Below, in pieces: positions 1-7,462 of a stretch of 35,961 nt of DNA; the stretch's first letter is position 1, and every line of letters starts with the position of its first letter. The position numbers were made by a program, and so were the translations under genes. A model generated the notes under the pieces. That model was given only the letters and a program-made list of their open reading frames with translations, ran no database searches and was not told the origin of the DNA. The DNA is from Clostridiales bacterium (GTDB lineage Bacteria; Bacillota; Clostridia; Christensenellales; CAG-138): the NCBI GenBank assembly GCA_004557245.1, contig SFEL01000020.1, positions 1 to 35,961 on the forward strand, read 5' to 3'.

Positions 1-2
1 TT

Positions 3-524
3 TCAGATGCATTCCACGCCGTAGAGCCTGAGCGCCAGCCGGCGGACGAGCCGCCTGCGGTTGCGGCGCACCGTTGCGGGATCGCAGCGGAGACGCAGCG
101 CCGCGTCGGCGTCCTTCACGTTGTCGAAGTACTTCAGCTCTATGGTGAGATAATAGGGGTCCTCCCCTATGGAGCGCAGAGCGTGCTGCATTTTGCGGAC
201 TTCTCGCTCGTCCGCCGCCAGCCGCGCCCTGAGTTCTGCCATCTGGGCGGAATGGACCTCTTCCGGCGTCAGACGCATGCCGGGGCGTATGAGGCGCACC
301 AGCGAGGCGGAGTGGTGCCGGAGCGCCTCTACGCCGCAGTTTTCCAGCTCCGTAAGCTCCTCGCGATTGTCCTCTATGCGCTCACGTATTATGGGCAGGG
401 CGTACAGCCTGCGCTCCGTGGCCGCCATGGCCGCCTGAGACGCATTGCTGTCCATATGGCCGCCGTAGTACATGTCCAGCGCGGGTACGCTCAGCATGTG
501 GTTTTCGGCTTCAGAATGATTCAT
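3..524 (-). CDS. ArpU/RinA-like phage late-gene transcription regulator
   Basis: A 173-residue soluble protein. The centre (about residues 45-125) is rich in Glu, Arg and Leu and looks helical. The C-terminal 50 residues read as a sigma-region-4-like helix-turn-helix: a YFDNVKDADAAL segment, then DPATVRRNRRRLVRRLALRL, the basic recognition end. This layout is typical of the ArpU/RinA group that switches on packaging and structural genes in phages of Gram-positive bacteria. Here the gene lies next to, and points away from, a large terminase and a portal gene, which fits that role. The start is supported by an AAAGGAGG site about 8 bases upstream of the ATG. A LexA-like box lies 33 bases upstream of the start codon. 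The family assignment rests on the C-terminal pattern and on context; a general sigma-like DNA-binding protein is the alternative. The stop codon is complete at the window edge. Confidence 0.6.
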   Translation of the reverse strand: MNHSEAENHMLSVPALDMYYGGHMDSNASQAAMAATERRLYALPIIRERIEDNREELTELENCGVEALRHHSASLVRLIRPGMRLTPEEVHSAQMAELRARLAADEREVRKMQHALRSIGEDPYYLTIELKYFDNVKDADAALRLRCDPATVRRNRRRLVRRLALRLYGVECI

Positions 525-556
525 CTTCTGATCCTCCTTTAGGAAGTAATAATGGC

Positions 557-570
557 AGAACGTTTGTTCG
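557..570. promoter_or_regulatory. LexA-like SOS box
   Basis: AGAACGTTTGTTCG matches the Firmicutes LexA operator CGAAC-N4-GTTCG at every fixed position but the first. It lies 33 bases upstream of the start codon of the ArpU-like gene, where a repressor would block its transcription. A single box with one mismatch could occur by chance, but the position in front of a phage regulator makes SOS control plausible. Confidence 0.45.
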
Positions 571-782
571 ATTGATTGCTGTAACCAAATAATACAACCT
601 CAAGGAGAGAAGCGTCAATAATAAAAAACAAACTTATACCGAAAAAGGTACTTTACTATGCAAACCTGCACAATTCGCGCCCTGAAAATGCCTTTAAACT
701 GTCGTTGAAAGGCAAATCCTGCGGGTTTATACTAAATACGGTGAGAAAAAGGCCCTGCGCCGGATAGGGCTGGGGAGCCACT
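571..782. other. Intergenic stretch without a recognisable gene
   Basis: This part of the 332-base gap between the regulator and the terminase gene has no reading frame with a ribosome binding site. Only very short ATG frames occur, for example a 16-codon one at 658. A hairpin with GCCCT/AGGGC arms lies near 752-770, just ahead of the strong terminator that follows. A short plus-strand transcript ending at that terminator is possible, but I see no family signature. Confidence 0.4.
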
Positions 783-810
783 GGGACGAACGGAAGGTTC
801 GCCCTTTTTT
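783..810 (+). terminator. Rho-independent terminator upstream of the terminase gene
   Basis: A stem with inner arms CGAAC and GTTCG around GGAAG is extended by outer GGG/CCC pairs across a bulged A, and is followed by six T. It ends a plus-strand transcript before the terminase gene, whose own ribosome binding site begins at 841. Confidence 0.7.
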
Positions 811-856
811 GTTGCGCAGAAATTTGGCGCGTATTTTCAGAAAGGAGGAAAACAGT

Positions 857-2200
857 ATGATACTCGAACTGAAGGGAATTCCCAACCCAAAGCAGGCGGA
901 ATTTTTCCGTTCCACGGCGCGGCACACGGCCTACGGAGGGGCCAGGGGCGGCGGCAAGAGCTGGGCCATGCGCCGGAAGCTGGTGCTGCTCGCCCTGAAC
1001 TATCCCGGCCTCAATGCCCTTATAATGAGACGGACGCTGCCGGAGCTGAGGGAAAACCACGTCATACCGCTGCTGAAGGAGCTCAAAGGCGCCGCAAAAT
1101 ACAACGCGGCGGAGCGAGTCTTTAAGTTCCCAAACGGCAGCAGGCTGCGGCTTGGCTACTGCGACAGCGCCAGCGACGTCTACCAGTATCAGGGGCAGGA
1201 ATACGAGGTGATAGGCCTTGAGGAGGCTACCCACTTTACCGAGGAGCAGATGCAGTTTCTCACCACCTGCAACAGGACGGTGCGGCGGGACTTCTCCCCA
1301 CGCATGTACTATACCTGCAACCCCGGCGGCATTGGCCACGGCTGGGTAAAGCGGCTGTTCATAGACAGGACGTACAGGCGGGGCGAGCGGGAGTCGGACT
1401 ACAGGTTCATACCCGCAAGGATATACGACAACCCGGCTCTCATCACCGCCGACCCGGAATACCTCAGGCAGCTTGAAAACCTGCCGGACGAGCTGCGCCG
1501 GGCTTACCTGGATGGGGATTGGGACGTGCTGGCGGGGCAGTTTTTCCGGGAATTCTCCCGGGCAAAGCACGTTATAGAGCCCTTTGAGCTGCCAAGCTGG
1601 TGGCGCAGGTTCCGATCCATAGACTGGGGCTACAACGACCCCTGCGCCGTGCTGTGGCATGCGGTGGACGGGGAGGGCCGGGTGTATACCTACCGTGAGC
1701 TGTACCTGCGCTACACAAGGGCCGATCAGGTGGCGGAGCGGATACGCAGGGAATCGGAGGGGGAGGATATAGCCTACACCGTTGCGTCGCCGGATATGTG
1801 GCAGAAGCGGGGGGCGGTGCTGAAGGCCAACGGCGGCTTCGAGGGGGAGAGCATAGCGGAGCTTTTTTCACTCTCGGGGGTGCCGCTGACCCCCGCGGAC
1901 AATTCCCGCATTGCGGGCTGGCAGCGGGTGCGCAGCTACCTTGCGGACGCCCCGGACGGCGAGCCGCGGCTGAAGATATTCTCCTGCTGCGAGAACCTGA
2001 TACGCACGCTGCCGGGACTGATATTCGATGAGCACGACCGGGAGGACGCGGCCCAGGGGGAGGATCACGCGCCGGAATCCCTGCGCTACGCGCTCATGTC
2101 CCGGCCCGCGGTATCGGCGGAGCCCAGGAGAAGGAGCAGCCCTGCCTACGACCCCTTCAGCGAGGAGCCGGAGGGAAAAGGGGGCTTTCTTGCAAAGTAA
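857..2200 (+). CDS. terL: Phage terminase large subunit (packaging ATPase and nuclease)
   Basis: A 447-residue protein that pumps DNA into phage proheads and cuts the concatemer. The Walker A motif GGARGGGKSW sits at residues 27-36. A Walker B-like strand ending in GLEEA lies about 100 residues later. The RNase H-fold nuclease begins at SIDWGYNDP, with further acidic positions at ASPDMW and in the C-terminal EDHAPESLRY segment. Both halves look intact. The start is set by AAAGGAGG at 841-848, eight bases before ATG 857; an in-frame ATG at 809 lacks such a site and lies within the preceding terminator. The portal gene follows after 29 bases, the usual packaging-module order. No small terminase gene is recognisable upstream. 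The Arg, Glu and Ile codon choice (AGG, ATA) resembles the host genes, so the cassette is either old or from a well-adapted phage. Confidence 0.93.
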   Translation: MILELKGIPNPKQAEFFRSTARHTAYGGARGGGKSWAMRRKLVLLALNYPGLNALIMRRTLPELRENHVIPLLKELKGAAKYNAAERVFKFPNGSRLRLGYCDSASDVYQYQGQEYEVIGLEEATHFTEEQMQFLTTCNRTVRRDFSPRMYYTCNPGGIGHGWVKRLFIDRTYRRGERESDYRFIPARIYDNPALITADPEYLRQLENLPDELRRAYLDGDWDVLAGQFFREFSRAKHVIEPFELPSWWRRFRSIDWGYNDPCAVLWHAVDGEGRVYTYRELYLRYTRADQVAERIRRESEGEDIAYTVASPDMWQKRGAVLKANGGFEGESIAELFSLSGVPLTPADNSRIAGWQRVRSYLADAPDGEPRLKIFSCCENLIRTLPGLIFDEHDREDAAQGEDHAPESLRYALMSRPAVSAEPRRRSSPAYDPFSEEPEGKGGFLAK

Positions 2201-2229
2201 GGAATGAATAAGTAAAAAGGAGATATTAT

Positions 2230-3885
2230 ATGCAGACCATACAGGAAAACATCAACGTGCAGGCCATATACGACCTGTTTGAGGAGTACAGGAATGCCTA
2301 CGGCAGGGAGTGGGAGAGGCTGGAAAAGTGCGAGCGCATGTACCGGGGCGACCACTGGCACGACGTGCCGGAGGCAGACCCCGGGGAGCCACGGCCCGTC
2401 ACCCCCATAATTCAGTCAACCATAGAAAACATCAGGGCGGACCTTATGGACCAGTACCCTCAGGCCATAATCACCGCGGACAGCCCGGAGTACGGCGAGA
2501 TAGCCGAGATGCTTACCGGTGCCATACGGGAAAACCACATCCGCGCCGGGTACGCCAGAGAGTATGCCAAGCTGTCCCACGACCTGCTGGTGGGAGGGTA
2601 CATGGTGCAGGAGGCAGGCTTTGACAAGAGGCTTAACTGCGGTATGGGCGGAGCGTTCATTCGGGAGGTGGATCCCCGGAGCATAATGTTCGACCCTCTC
2701 TGCCCCGACATCGGGGACGGCAGGGCGGTGTTCAAGTTCGTGCCCTATCCCCGCGCCTGGTTCAGACAGCATTATCCGGATAAGGAGCGGGAAATGGAGG
2801 CGGACGGGCTGCTGCTAAAACCCGTCCGGGACAGCCTGCTGACCGTATCCGACGAGGACAGCATAATGCTTATCGAATGCTGGCTCAGGGAATACGACCC
2901 GGATACCGACAGGTATTCCGTAAGGATGCTGAAGCTGGCCGGCGGCGTGCTGCTGGAGGACAGCGCAAGGCAGCGCCCGGAGGGCTATTATGCCCACGGG
3001 GAATATCCCTTCGTGGTGACCGCCCTCTACCCCAGAAGGGGCAGCTGCCTCGGCTTCGGCCTTGTGGACATGTTCGAGAACCAGCAGCTTTATTCGGATA
3101 AGCTGGACCAGATAGTGCTGAAAAACGCCCTCATGGCCAGCCATAACAAGCTGCTGGTCACCGGCGCGTCCGGCTTCGACATAGACGACCTCAGGGATTG
3201 GTCAAAGGAGGTACACCGGGGCGAAAACCTCAACGGCGTCACATGGTTTTCCACCGCCCCCTTGCCCGGCTACATACTGGATTATATCCGCTCCATGCGA
3301 AACGGCATAAAGGAGGAGTCCGGCGCAAACGACTTCTCCCGGGGCATGGCAACCGGGGGCGTCACCGCGGCCTCCGCCATAGCCGCGCTGCAGGAGATGA
3401 GCAGCAAGCGGAGCCGCATGGCGGCCAAGGCCATCCACGACGCGTTCGAGCAGGCAGTGCGCCTGGAGATAGAGGTGGAGCGGGAGTACTGCATATTCCC
3501 CAGAAAGGTACACCTGAAGAACCGCACGGATACATTGCTTTCCAATAAGCTCATGAAAAAGACCGCCCTCGGCAACGATATACCCCTCGAATTCACCGTA
3601 TCCGTAAAGGTACAGCGGGAGAACCGCTTCTCCGTTACAGCCCACAACGAGCTCATGCTCAGCATGCTCAAGTGCGGCATGATAACCGCCGACGTGGCCC
3701 TGGAGATGATGGTATTCGACGGAAAGGAGCAGGTTCAGGAGCTTATGGCGAAAAAGCTGGAGGAGGCGGAAAAGAAGGCCGCCGTGGAGAAGGAAAAGGA
3801 GCGGGAACAGGCTTATGATGAGAAAGAAGGAGCCGGCCCCATAGAGCAGGAATTTGCGGCTAAGAAGGGGCGGGGCGCGGCATAA
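2230..3885 (+). CDS. Phage portal protein
   Basis: A 551-residue protein resembling the P22-type portal group. Twelve copies would form the ring at the capsid vertex through which the terminase moves DNA. Typical features are an N-terminal region with a tryptophan-rich YRGDHWHDVP stretch, a central conserved ENQQLYSDKLDQIVLKNALM helix, the NDFSRGMATGGVTAASAI loop-helix that lines the channel, and a long charged helix at the C-terminus (about residues 500-551, rich in Lys, Glu and Ala). An AAAAAGGAGAT site lies just ahead of the ATG. It is co-oriented with the terminase and close behind it. The length is normal for the family and no frameshift is seen. A short TTG-start gene follows after 31 bases, and then the module stops without protease, scaffold or capsid genes. 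Confidence 0.88.
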   Translation: MQTIQENINVQAIYDLFEEYRNAYGREWERLEKCERMYRGDHWHDVPEADPGEPRPVTPIIQSTIENIRADLMDQYPQAIITADSPEYGEIAEMLTGAIRENHIRAGYAREYAKLSHDLLVGGYMVQEAGFDKRLNCGMGGAFIREVDPRSIMFDPLCPDIGDGRAVFKFVPYPRAWFRQHYPDKEREMEADGLLLKPVRDSLLTVSDEDSIMLIECWLREYDPDTDRYSVRMLKLAGGVLLEDSARQRPEGYYAHGEYPFVVTALYPRRGSCLGFGLVDMFENQQLYSDKLDQIVLKNALMASHNKLLVTGASGFDIDDLRDWSKEVHRGENLNGVTWFSTAPLPGYILDYIRSMRNGIKEESGANDFSRGMATGGVTAASAIAALQEMSSKRSRMAAKAIHDAFEQAVRLEIEVEREYCIFPRKVHLKNRTDTLLSNKLMKKTALGNDIPLEFTVSVKVQRENRFSVTAHNELMLSMLKCGMITADVALEMMVFDGKEQVQELMAKKLEEAEKKAAVEKEKEREQAYDEKEGAGPIEQEFAAKKGRGAA

Positions 3886-3916
3886 TAGGCAAAAAGCATA
3901 AAAGGAGGCGCAGGCA

Positions 3917-4066
3917 TTGAAGGAGAAAAAGGACATGGAGAACCTCACCCATACCCTGAGGAGCCAGGGCAAGCGCAGGATACCCTCCGACGTGATGGGC
4001 AGCTACACCGGCACCTACGATGACGAGGAGGATATGCAGCCGGTGCAGGATGCGGACGACCTGTAA
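3917..4066 (+). CDS. Small conserved-looking acidic protein, 49 residues, TTG start
   Basis: AAAGGAGG at 3901-3908 stands eight bases ahead of a TTG codon that opens a clean 49-codon frame. The product starts MKEKKDMENL, has a basic middle around SQGKRRIPSD, then a GSYTGT motif, and ends PVQDADDL. From memory, short proteins with a SYTG motif and a QDADDL tail recur in Clostridia, but I cannot name a function. The gene lies between the portal gene and a terminator, so it is probably the last gene of the terminase-portal transcript. No signal peptide or membrane segment is visible. The alternative, a chance frame, is less likely given the perfect ribosome binding site and the terminator three bases after the stop. 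Confidence 0.7.
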   Translation: MKEKKDMENLTHTLRSQGKRRIPSDVMGSYTGTYDDEEDMQPVQDADDL

Positions 4067-4068
4067 AA

Positions 4069-4100
4069 AAGCGCCGGCAAAAATGCCGGCGCTTCTTTTT
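4069..4100. terminator. Bidirectional terminator
   Basis: Perfect arms AAGCGCCGGCA and TGCCGGCGCTT around a two-base loop, with T-rich sequence on the plus side (TTCTTTTT, partly overlapping the arm) and an A-run on the other side. It can end both the portal-side transcript and the converging lipoprotein gene. Confidence 0.88.
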
Positions 4101-4110
4101 AGCCGTGAGG

Positions 4111-5337
4111 CTACATGATTTCAAAGGAGTTCAGATAGTATTCATCGCCTACCTTCATAAAGCTTGCGGCGGCAGAGGCGGCGGCCGCGGCATCGGCTGT
4201 GCCGGGAGCGCCGCTCATAAGCACGCCGGTTACGGTGAGCGTGCCGTCCTCCTTGAGCATGGCGTCCTCTGGCTGGAAGCCATAGAAGGGGGTGACGCGG
4301 GAGAGCGCCACGGTGCCGTCATCATTAAGCTCCACGCCGGGGCCTTCCTCGGGCGGCAGAGATGATGAGAGGGGGAACTTATATGCGGAGCGGTATTCCT
4401 CCTGGGTGACGGTGCGGGAATCCCGGCCCTGAAGCCAGTATTCCCTGCAATAGGCCACACTCTGATCTCCTATCGGTACGGAGCTGAGGCTGGTGAAGTC
4501 GGGGCCGCAGGCGGCGGCTGCGGCGTTGAGCATGGGCAGTATCTGGGCATACTCATCGGCGGTTATGACGTCTCCTACAAAACCCGGGTAAAGGGCGCTC
4601 TGGCCAAAGCTGAATTCCTGCTCCCCCATGGATTCGTCGGCTACAGCGCCGGCAGGAAGGTATACGGTATAGCCCTCGTCCCCCACGGAAAAGCCGTTGT
4701 ACAGGTCCAGGTGCTCCTCTATGTCCTCCTGGGTAAGGTCGCTGTAATAGCTGCCGTCGTCAGCGATTATGTTCCATATCTGCTGCGCTACGGTATCCTC
4801 CGGGGAGTAAAGGCCGGATACGGAGGCAAGGCTCTGTTCATTGCCGTCGGAGTCCATGACGATAAGGTGGCGGGCGTACTCGGATTCGCCGTCCTCAAGG
4901 AAGGACACGGTCTCGGTAAACATAATGTTTGTATATTCCCCTTGAGGAAGCTCCGCCCTGAATACCGAAAGCTCGACTTTCGTATTGGGTATAAAGCTGT
5001 CCGTCCGCTCAGCCAGCGGCAGCAGTTCGGAGGTTATCCTCGTGTTCAGCTCGTCCTCGTATTCGGTTATGGCCTCATTCATGGCGGTGTTTTCGAACAC
5101 CGGGAGCTGTAATGCCAGCATAAACTTTGCCGTATCCTTATCCGAACCCTCGGGGTAGTATACGGTCTTTACTTCCACGGTATAGCCGTCGCCGCAAATG
5201 GCGGCGGTTTCTTCAGGTGCGGGGGCTTCCGTGGCGGTAACGTCTATTACAGGCTGTTCCGCCGGCTTTGCGCAGGCGGAAAAAAGCAGGGCCGCTGCGA
5301 GGGCGGGGGATATTATTGCGAAAAGGGCTTTACGCAT
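4111..5337 (-). CDS. Secreted lipoprotein with RsiV/PdaC-like (DUF3298-type) C-terminal region
   Basis: A 408-residue protein with a lipoprotein signal: MRK start, hydrophobic core, and LFSAC with Cys22 as the likely lipidated residue. A Thr/Glu/Pro-rich linker follows. Residues about 50-240 resemble the DUF4163-DUF3298 pair found in PdaC and RsiV: a YEDELNTRI helix, then the DLYNGFSVGDEGYTVYLPAG segment typical of DUF3298. The last 130 residues, including an alanine run near AADAAAAASAAASF reading toward the end, are unassigned. It probably acts on or senses the cell wall from the outer membrane face. No sigma factor or anti-sigma helix is present, so it is not RsiV itself. It interrupts the phage-like cassette and points against it. 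The ribosome binding site is GAGGAG. Function is inferred only from the fold-level resemblance. Confidence 0.7.
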   Translation of the reverse strand: MRKALFAIISPALAAALLFSACAKPAEQPVIDVTATEAPAPEETAAICGDGYTVEVKTVYYPEGSDKDTAKFMLALQLPVFENTAMNEAITEYEDELNTRITSELLPLAERTDSFIPNTKVELSVFRAELPQGEYTNIMFTETVSFLEDGESEYARHLIVMDSDGNEQSLASVSGLYSPEDTVAQQIWNIIADDGSYYSDLTQEDIEEHLDLYNGFSVGDEGYTVYLPAGAVADESMGEQEFSFGQSALYPGFVGDVITADEYAQILPMLNAAAAACGPDFTSLSSVPIGDQSVAYCREYWLQGRDSRTVTQEEYRSAYKFPLSSSLPPEEGPGVELNDDGTVALSRVTPFYGFQPEDAMLKEDGTLTVTGVLMSGAPGTADAAAAASAAASFMKVGDEYYLNSFEIM

Positions 5338-5445
5338 GTGTACGTCTCCTCGATGATACTGATTTACAATTCAGGATAACACAAAAACGGAGCGCGCTTC
5401 AACGCATACCAGAAAAATTAACAAATATCACGGAAAGGAGCCAAT

Positions 5446-5646
5446 ATGGGAGAAGATAAAAAGCAGGATACTTCACAGAAGGACAGAAACGAAGCACTGA
5501 ATTGTCTCCGGGACATATGCGCCAACGGAGGCAAGGATTCAGACAGAATATCCGCCGCCAAGCTGCTGCTGGAATACGGCGAGGGCGAAAGCGACGACAC
5601 CCTCACCGTCATAATGGAAGGCGCGGCAGGGGAGTACGGGAAGTAG
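5446..5646 (+). CDS. Small hypothetical protein, possibly phage-related
   Basis: A 66-residue protein with a well-placed AAAGGAG site before ATG. The N-terminal 20 residues are charged (KKQDTSQKDRNE), then a helical CLRDICANGG segment, SDRISAAKLLLEYGEGE, and a short C-terminal strand-like TLTVIMEG. The RISAAKLLLEYG helix resembles helices in small phage proteins, including some small terminase subunits, but 66 residues is too short for a complete small terminase. It is divergent from the lipoprotein gene and ends ahead of a terminator. Its base composition matches the terminase-portal genes. I do not recognise a specific family. Confidence 0.6.
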   Translation: MGEDKKQDTSQKDRNEALNCLRDICANGGKDSDRISAAKLLLEYGEGESDDTLTVIMEGAAGEYGK

Positions 5647-5682
5647 GCAGGGACGAAAAGAAGGTCGCAACGCAACAAATAA

Positions 5683-5724
5683 GGGAACGGCATTATCAGC
5701 ACCGTTCCCGATTTTTTGTTTTTT
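5683..5724 (+). terminator. Rho-independent terminator after the 66-residue gene
   Basis: Arms GGGAACGG (5683-5690) and CCGTTCCC (5702-5709) with an 11-base loop, followed by a run dominated by T. It lies between the converging small gene and the surface-protein gene. Confidence 0.85.
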
Positions 5725-5730
5725 GGATAC

Positions 5731-7353
5731 TTAATACTGTTCTCTGTTTCTTTGCTCCCGGCGCATCTGCCGCTCCTTGGCGGCGCGGCGGCGGGCAGCC
5801 TCCCTGCGCTGCTTCTTTTCGAGGGCAGTGAGCACCGCCATGGCGATTATGGATATCACCGTCAGTACCGCCAGCACGATAAGCGCTATGGTGAGGGCCT
5901 TGCTTATGGAGTCCCCTACCGTTGCCCCAAGGGTGTTTATGGCGGACTGCTGGGCGTCGTCGGTCTCCTGCACATTGCGCACGCCCAGCACGTCCGCCTT
6001 GATATGGGCGGTATAGGTGTATGGGTTGCCCGCAGGGTCGTTCATCTGTACTACAAAGGCAAGGTCCCGGGGTTCGCCGACGTATACGGTCTGGGTAGTT
6101 TCAAAGCTGCCGGTAGGCACCACGTCGGTACGGTATATTTCGTTGAGCTTGGTCTGTTCCGTGCCGTTCTCGTCGGTATAGGCGTCCTCCATGGATATCA
6201 CCAGGTCGGTCATGGTCATGGCGCCGGTGTTGTTTATGTTGAAACGCACGCCTATGGAGCCGGCGGAGTTCAGCGTCTCCGTCACCGATGCGGTGAACTG
6301 TATGCCAAGAAGGTCGGGGTCGATATACTTGCGCACCACGTAGCTCTTGGTCTTGTCCTCGTACTTGTCGCCCGAGGTGGTAACGCCGGTTATGCTGAAG
6401 GTGACGTAGCGCTCCTCCTCGGTGACCACGTTATAGGTGAGCTGGCGGTTCTCTCCTATGGCGAGGGCGAAGGAATCCCCATTGACGCGGTTGCCCTGAT
6501 CGTCGGTTATCTTTATGTCGCTTATCTTCTGGTTGCCGTTGTTGGTAAGGTTGAGAGTGAAGGTGATGCCTGCGGCGGTAGTCTCACCCTGTATCACCTC
6601 GACGGATATCCTGGAATTTACCATGCCAAGGGTTATGGCTGCGGCCGAGGCGGTTCCCTCTTCCTTGGTGACGGTGTTCTTGTATGTCACCGTGGGCTCT
6701 GAGGTGACGGTGCTTTTGCCCATCTTGTATACATACTGTACCTCGGAGGAAGAGCCGGCCTCTATGGTCTGCTTTTCCTTCAGCATGGAGTCCTTGCCGC
6801 CTATCTCCTTATCCACCAGGGAGGTGACGGTGATGGGTGCATCGCCGGTATTGGATATTCTGTAGGTAAGGGTTATCTCCTCCCCTGGTGAGGCCTGCTT
6901 GGAGCTGGCGGAGCGGGTGAGGGTGACGGAGGAGGTCTTGGCGGTGAGCACCTTGACCGATACGTCCTTACTGCGCGCCTTGGCTCCCTCGGTATAGTTT
7001 ACGGTAAAGGACAGGGAAGTATTGAGCATATCCTCCGAGAAATAGCAGGAACCGGAGAAGGATTTGCTTTCGCCGGGGGCTATGGATTTGCCCTCGGTAT
7101 CAAAGTATACGTCGGGGATGGAGGAAAGTATGGAAATATCGGTGATTTCCGTGCCGGAGCCGTCCTCCGCCGCCTCGTTGGTGTTCTTTATGGTAATGGT
7201 TATGGTGCCGTCGCCTGAGGATATCATGGTGGCAGGCAGTACGGAGGCGGAGACCTCCGCCGCGTAGGCCGGGCTGAATATAAGCAGCAGCATAAGGAAG
7301 AAGGCCGCCGGAAGCAGCTTTTTAAGTCTCAGACAGCGCATTTCAAGCTTCAT
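5731..7353 (-). CDS. Membrane-anchored surface protein with CARDB-like repeats and a basic cytoplasmic tail
   Basis: A 540-residue protein. An N-terminal signal segment (about residues 10-32, ending SPAYAAE) is followed by at least three immunoglobulin-like beta domains of roughly 100 residues. Phrases such as ITIKNTNEAA, LTYRISNTGDAPITV, FTLNLTNNGNQKISDI and VRFNINNTGAMTMTDL are the NTG-centred strands of CARDB/DUF11-type domains. A single membrane helix lies near residues 488-512. The last 30 residues are almost wholly Arg, Lys, Glu, Gln and Ala. The protein should be held in the membrane with its beta domains outside and the basic tail in the cytoplasm. It stands alone with its own promoter region. 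Beyond adhesion or scaffold-like binding, no function can be named. Confidence 0.72.
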   Translation of the reverse strand: MKLEMRCLRLKKLLPAAFFLMLLLIFSPAYAAEVSASVLPATMISSGDGTITITIKNTNEAAEDGSGTEITDISILSSIPDVYFDTEGKSIAPGESKSFSGSCYFSEDMLNTSLSFTVNYTEGAKARSKDVSVKVLTAKTSSVTLTRSASSKQASPGEEITLTYRISNTGDAPITVTSLVDKEIGGKDSMLKEKQTIEAGSSSEVQYVYKMGKSTVTSEPTVTYKNTVTKEEGTASAAAITLGMVNSRISVEVIQGETTAAGITFTLNLTNNGNQKISDIKITDDQGNRVNGDSFALAIGENRQLTYNVVTEEERYVTFSITGVTTSGDKYEDKTKSYVVRKYIDPDLLGIQFTASVTETLNSAGSIGVRFNINNTGAMTMTDLVISMEDAYTDENGTEQTKLNEIYRTDVVPTGSFETTQTVYVGEPRDLAFVVQMNDPAGNPYTYTAHIKADVLGVRNVQETDDAQQSAINTLGATVGDSISKALTIALIVLAVLTVISIIAMAVLTALEKKQRREAARRRAAKERQMRREQRNREQY

Positions 7354-7394
7354 ATCCCGTAAACAACTCCCGTGTAAAAATTCATAACAAAAGA

Positions 7395-7422
7395 GTGAGT
7401 ATACACACTCACCCTAATTATA
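7395..7422 (-). promoter_or_regulatory. -10 element and inverted repeat before the surface-protein gene
   Basis: On the minus strand a TATAAT hexamer (7417-7422) is followed immediately by GTGAGT and ACTCAC arms (7407-7412 and 7395-7400) with six bases between. The repeat would overlie the transcription start, a common operator position. No convincing -35 element is visible. Confidence 0.4.
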
Positions 7423-7462
7423 TAATACAATCCCTTTATACGCCAGTATTACTGACGAATTT

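Noticed and set aside
776..801. Cobalamin riboswitch fragment, suggested by GCCACTGGG and CGGAAGG
   Set aside because: The remaining conserved parts, including the B12 box, are absent, and the sequence is accounted for by the terminator stem.
656..1660. Long minus-strand open frame opposite the terminase gene
   Set aside because: It mirrors the terminase codons, is rich in Pro, Val, Ala and Gly without domain pattern, and has no ribosome binding site. Long antisense frames are expected in GC-rich coding DNA.
4111..5337. Anti-sigma factor RsiV
   Set aside because: There is no sigma-binding N-terminal helix, the protein has a lipobox instead of a membrane helix, and no sigma factor gene is adjacent.
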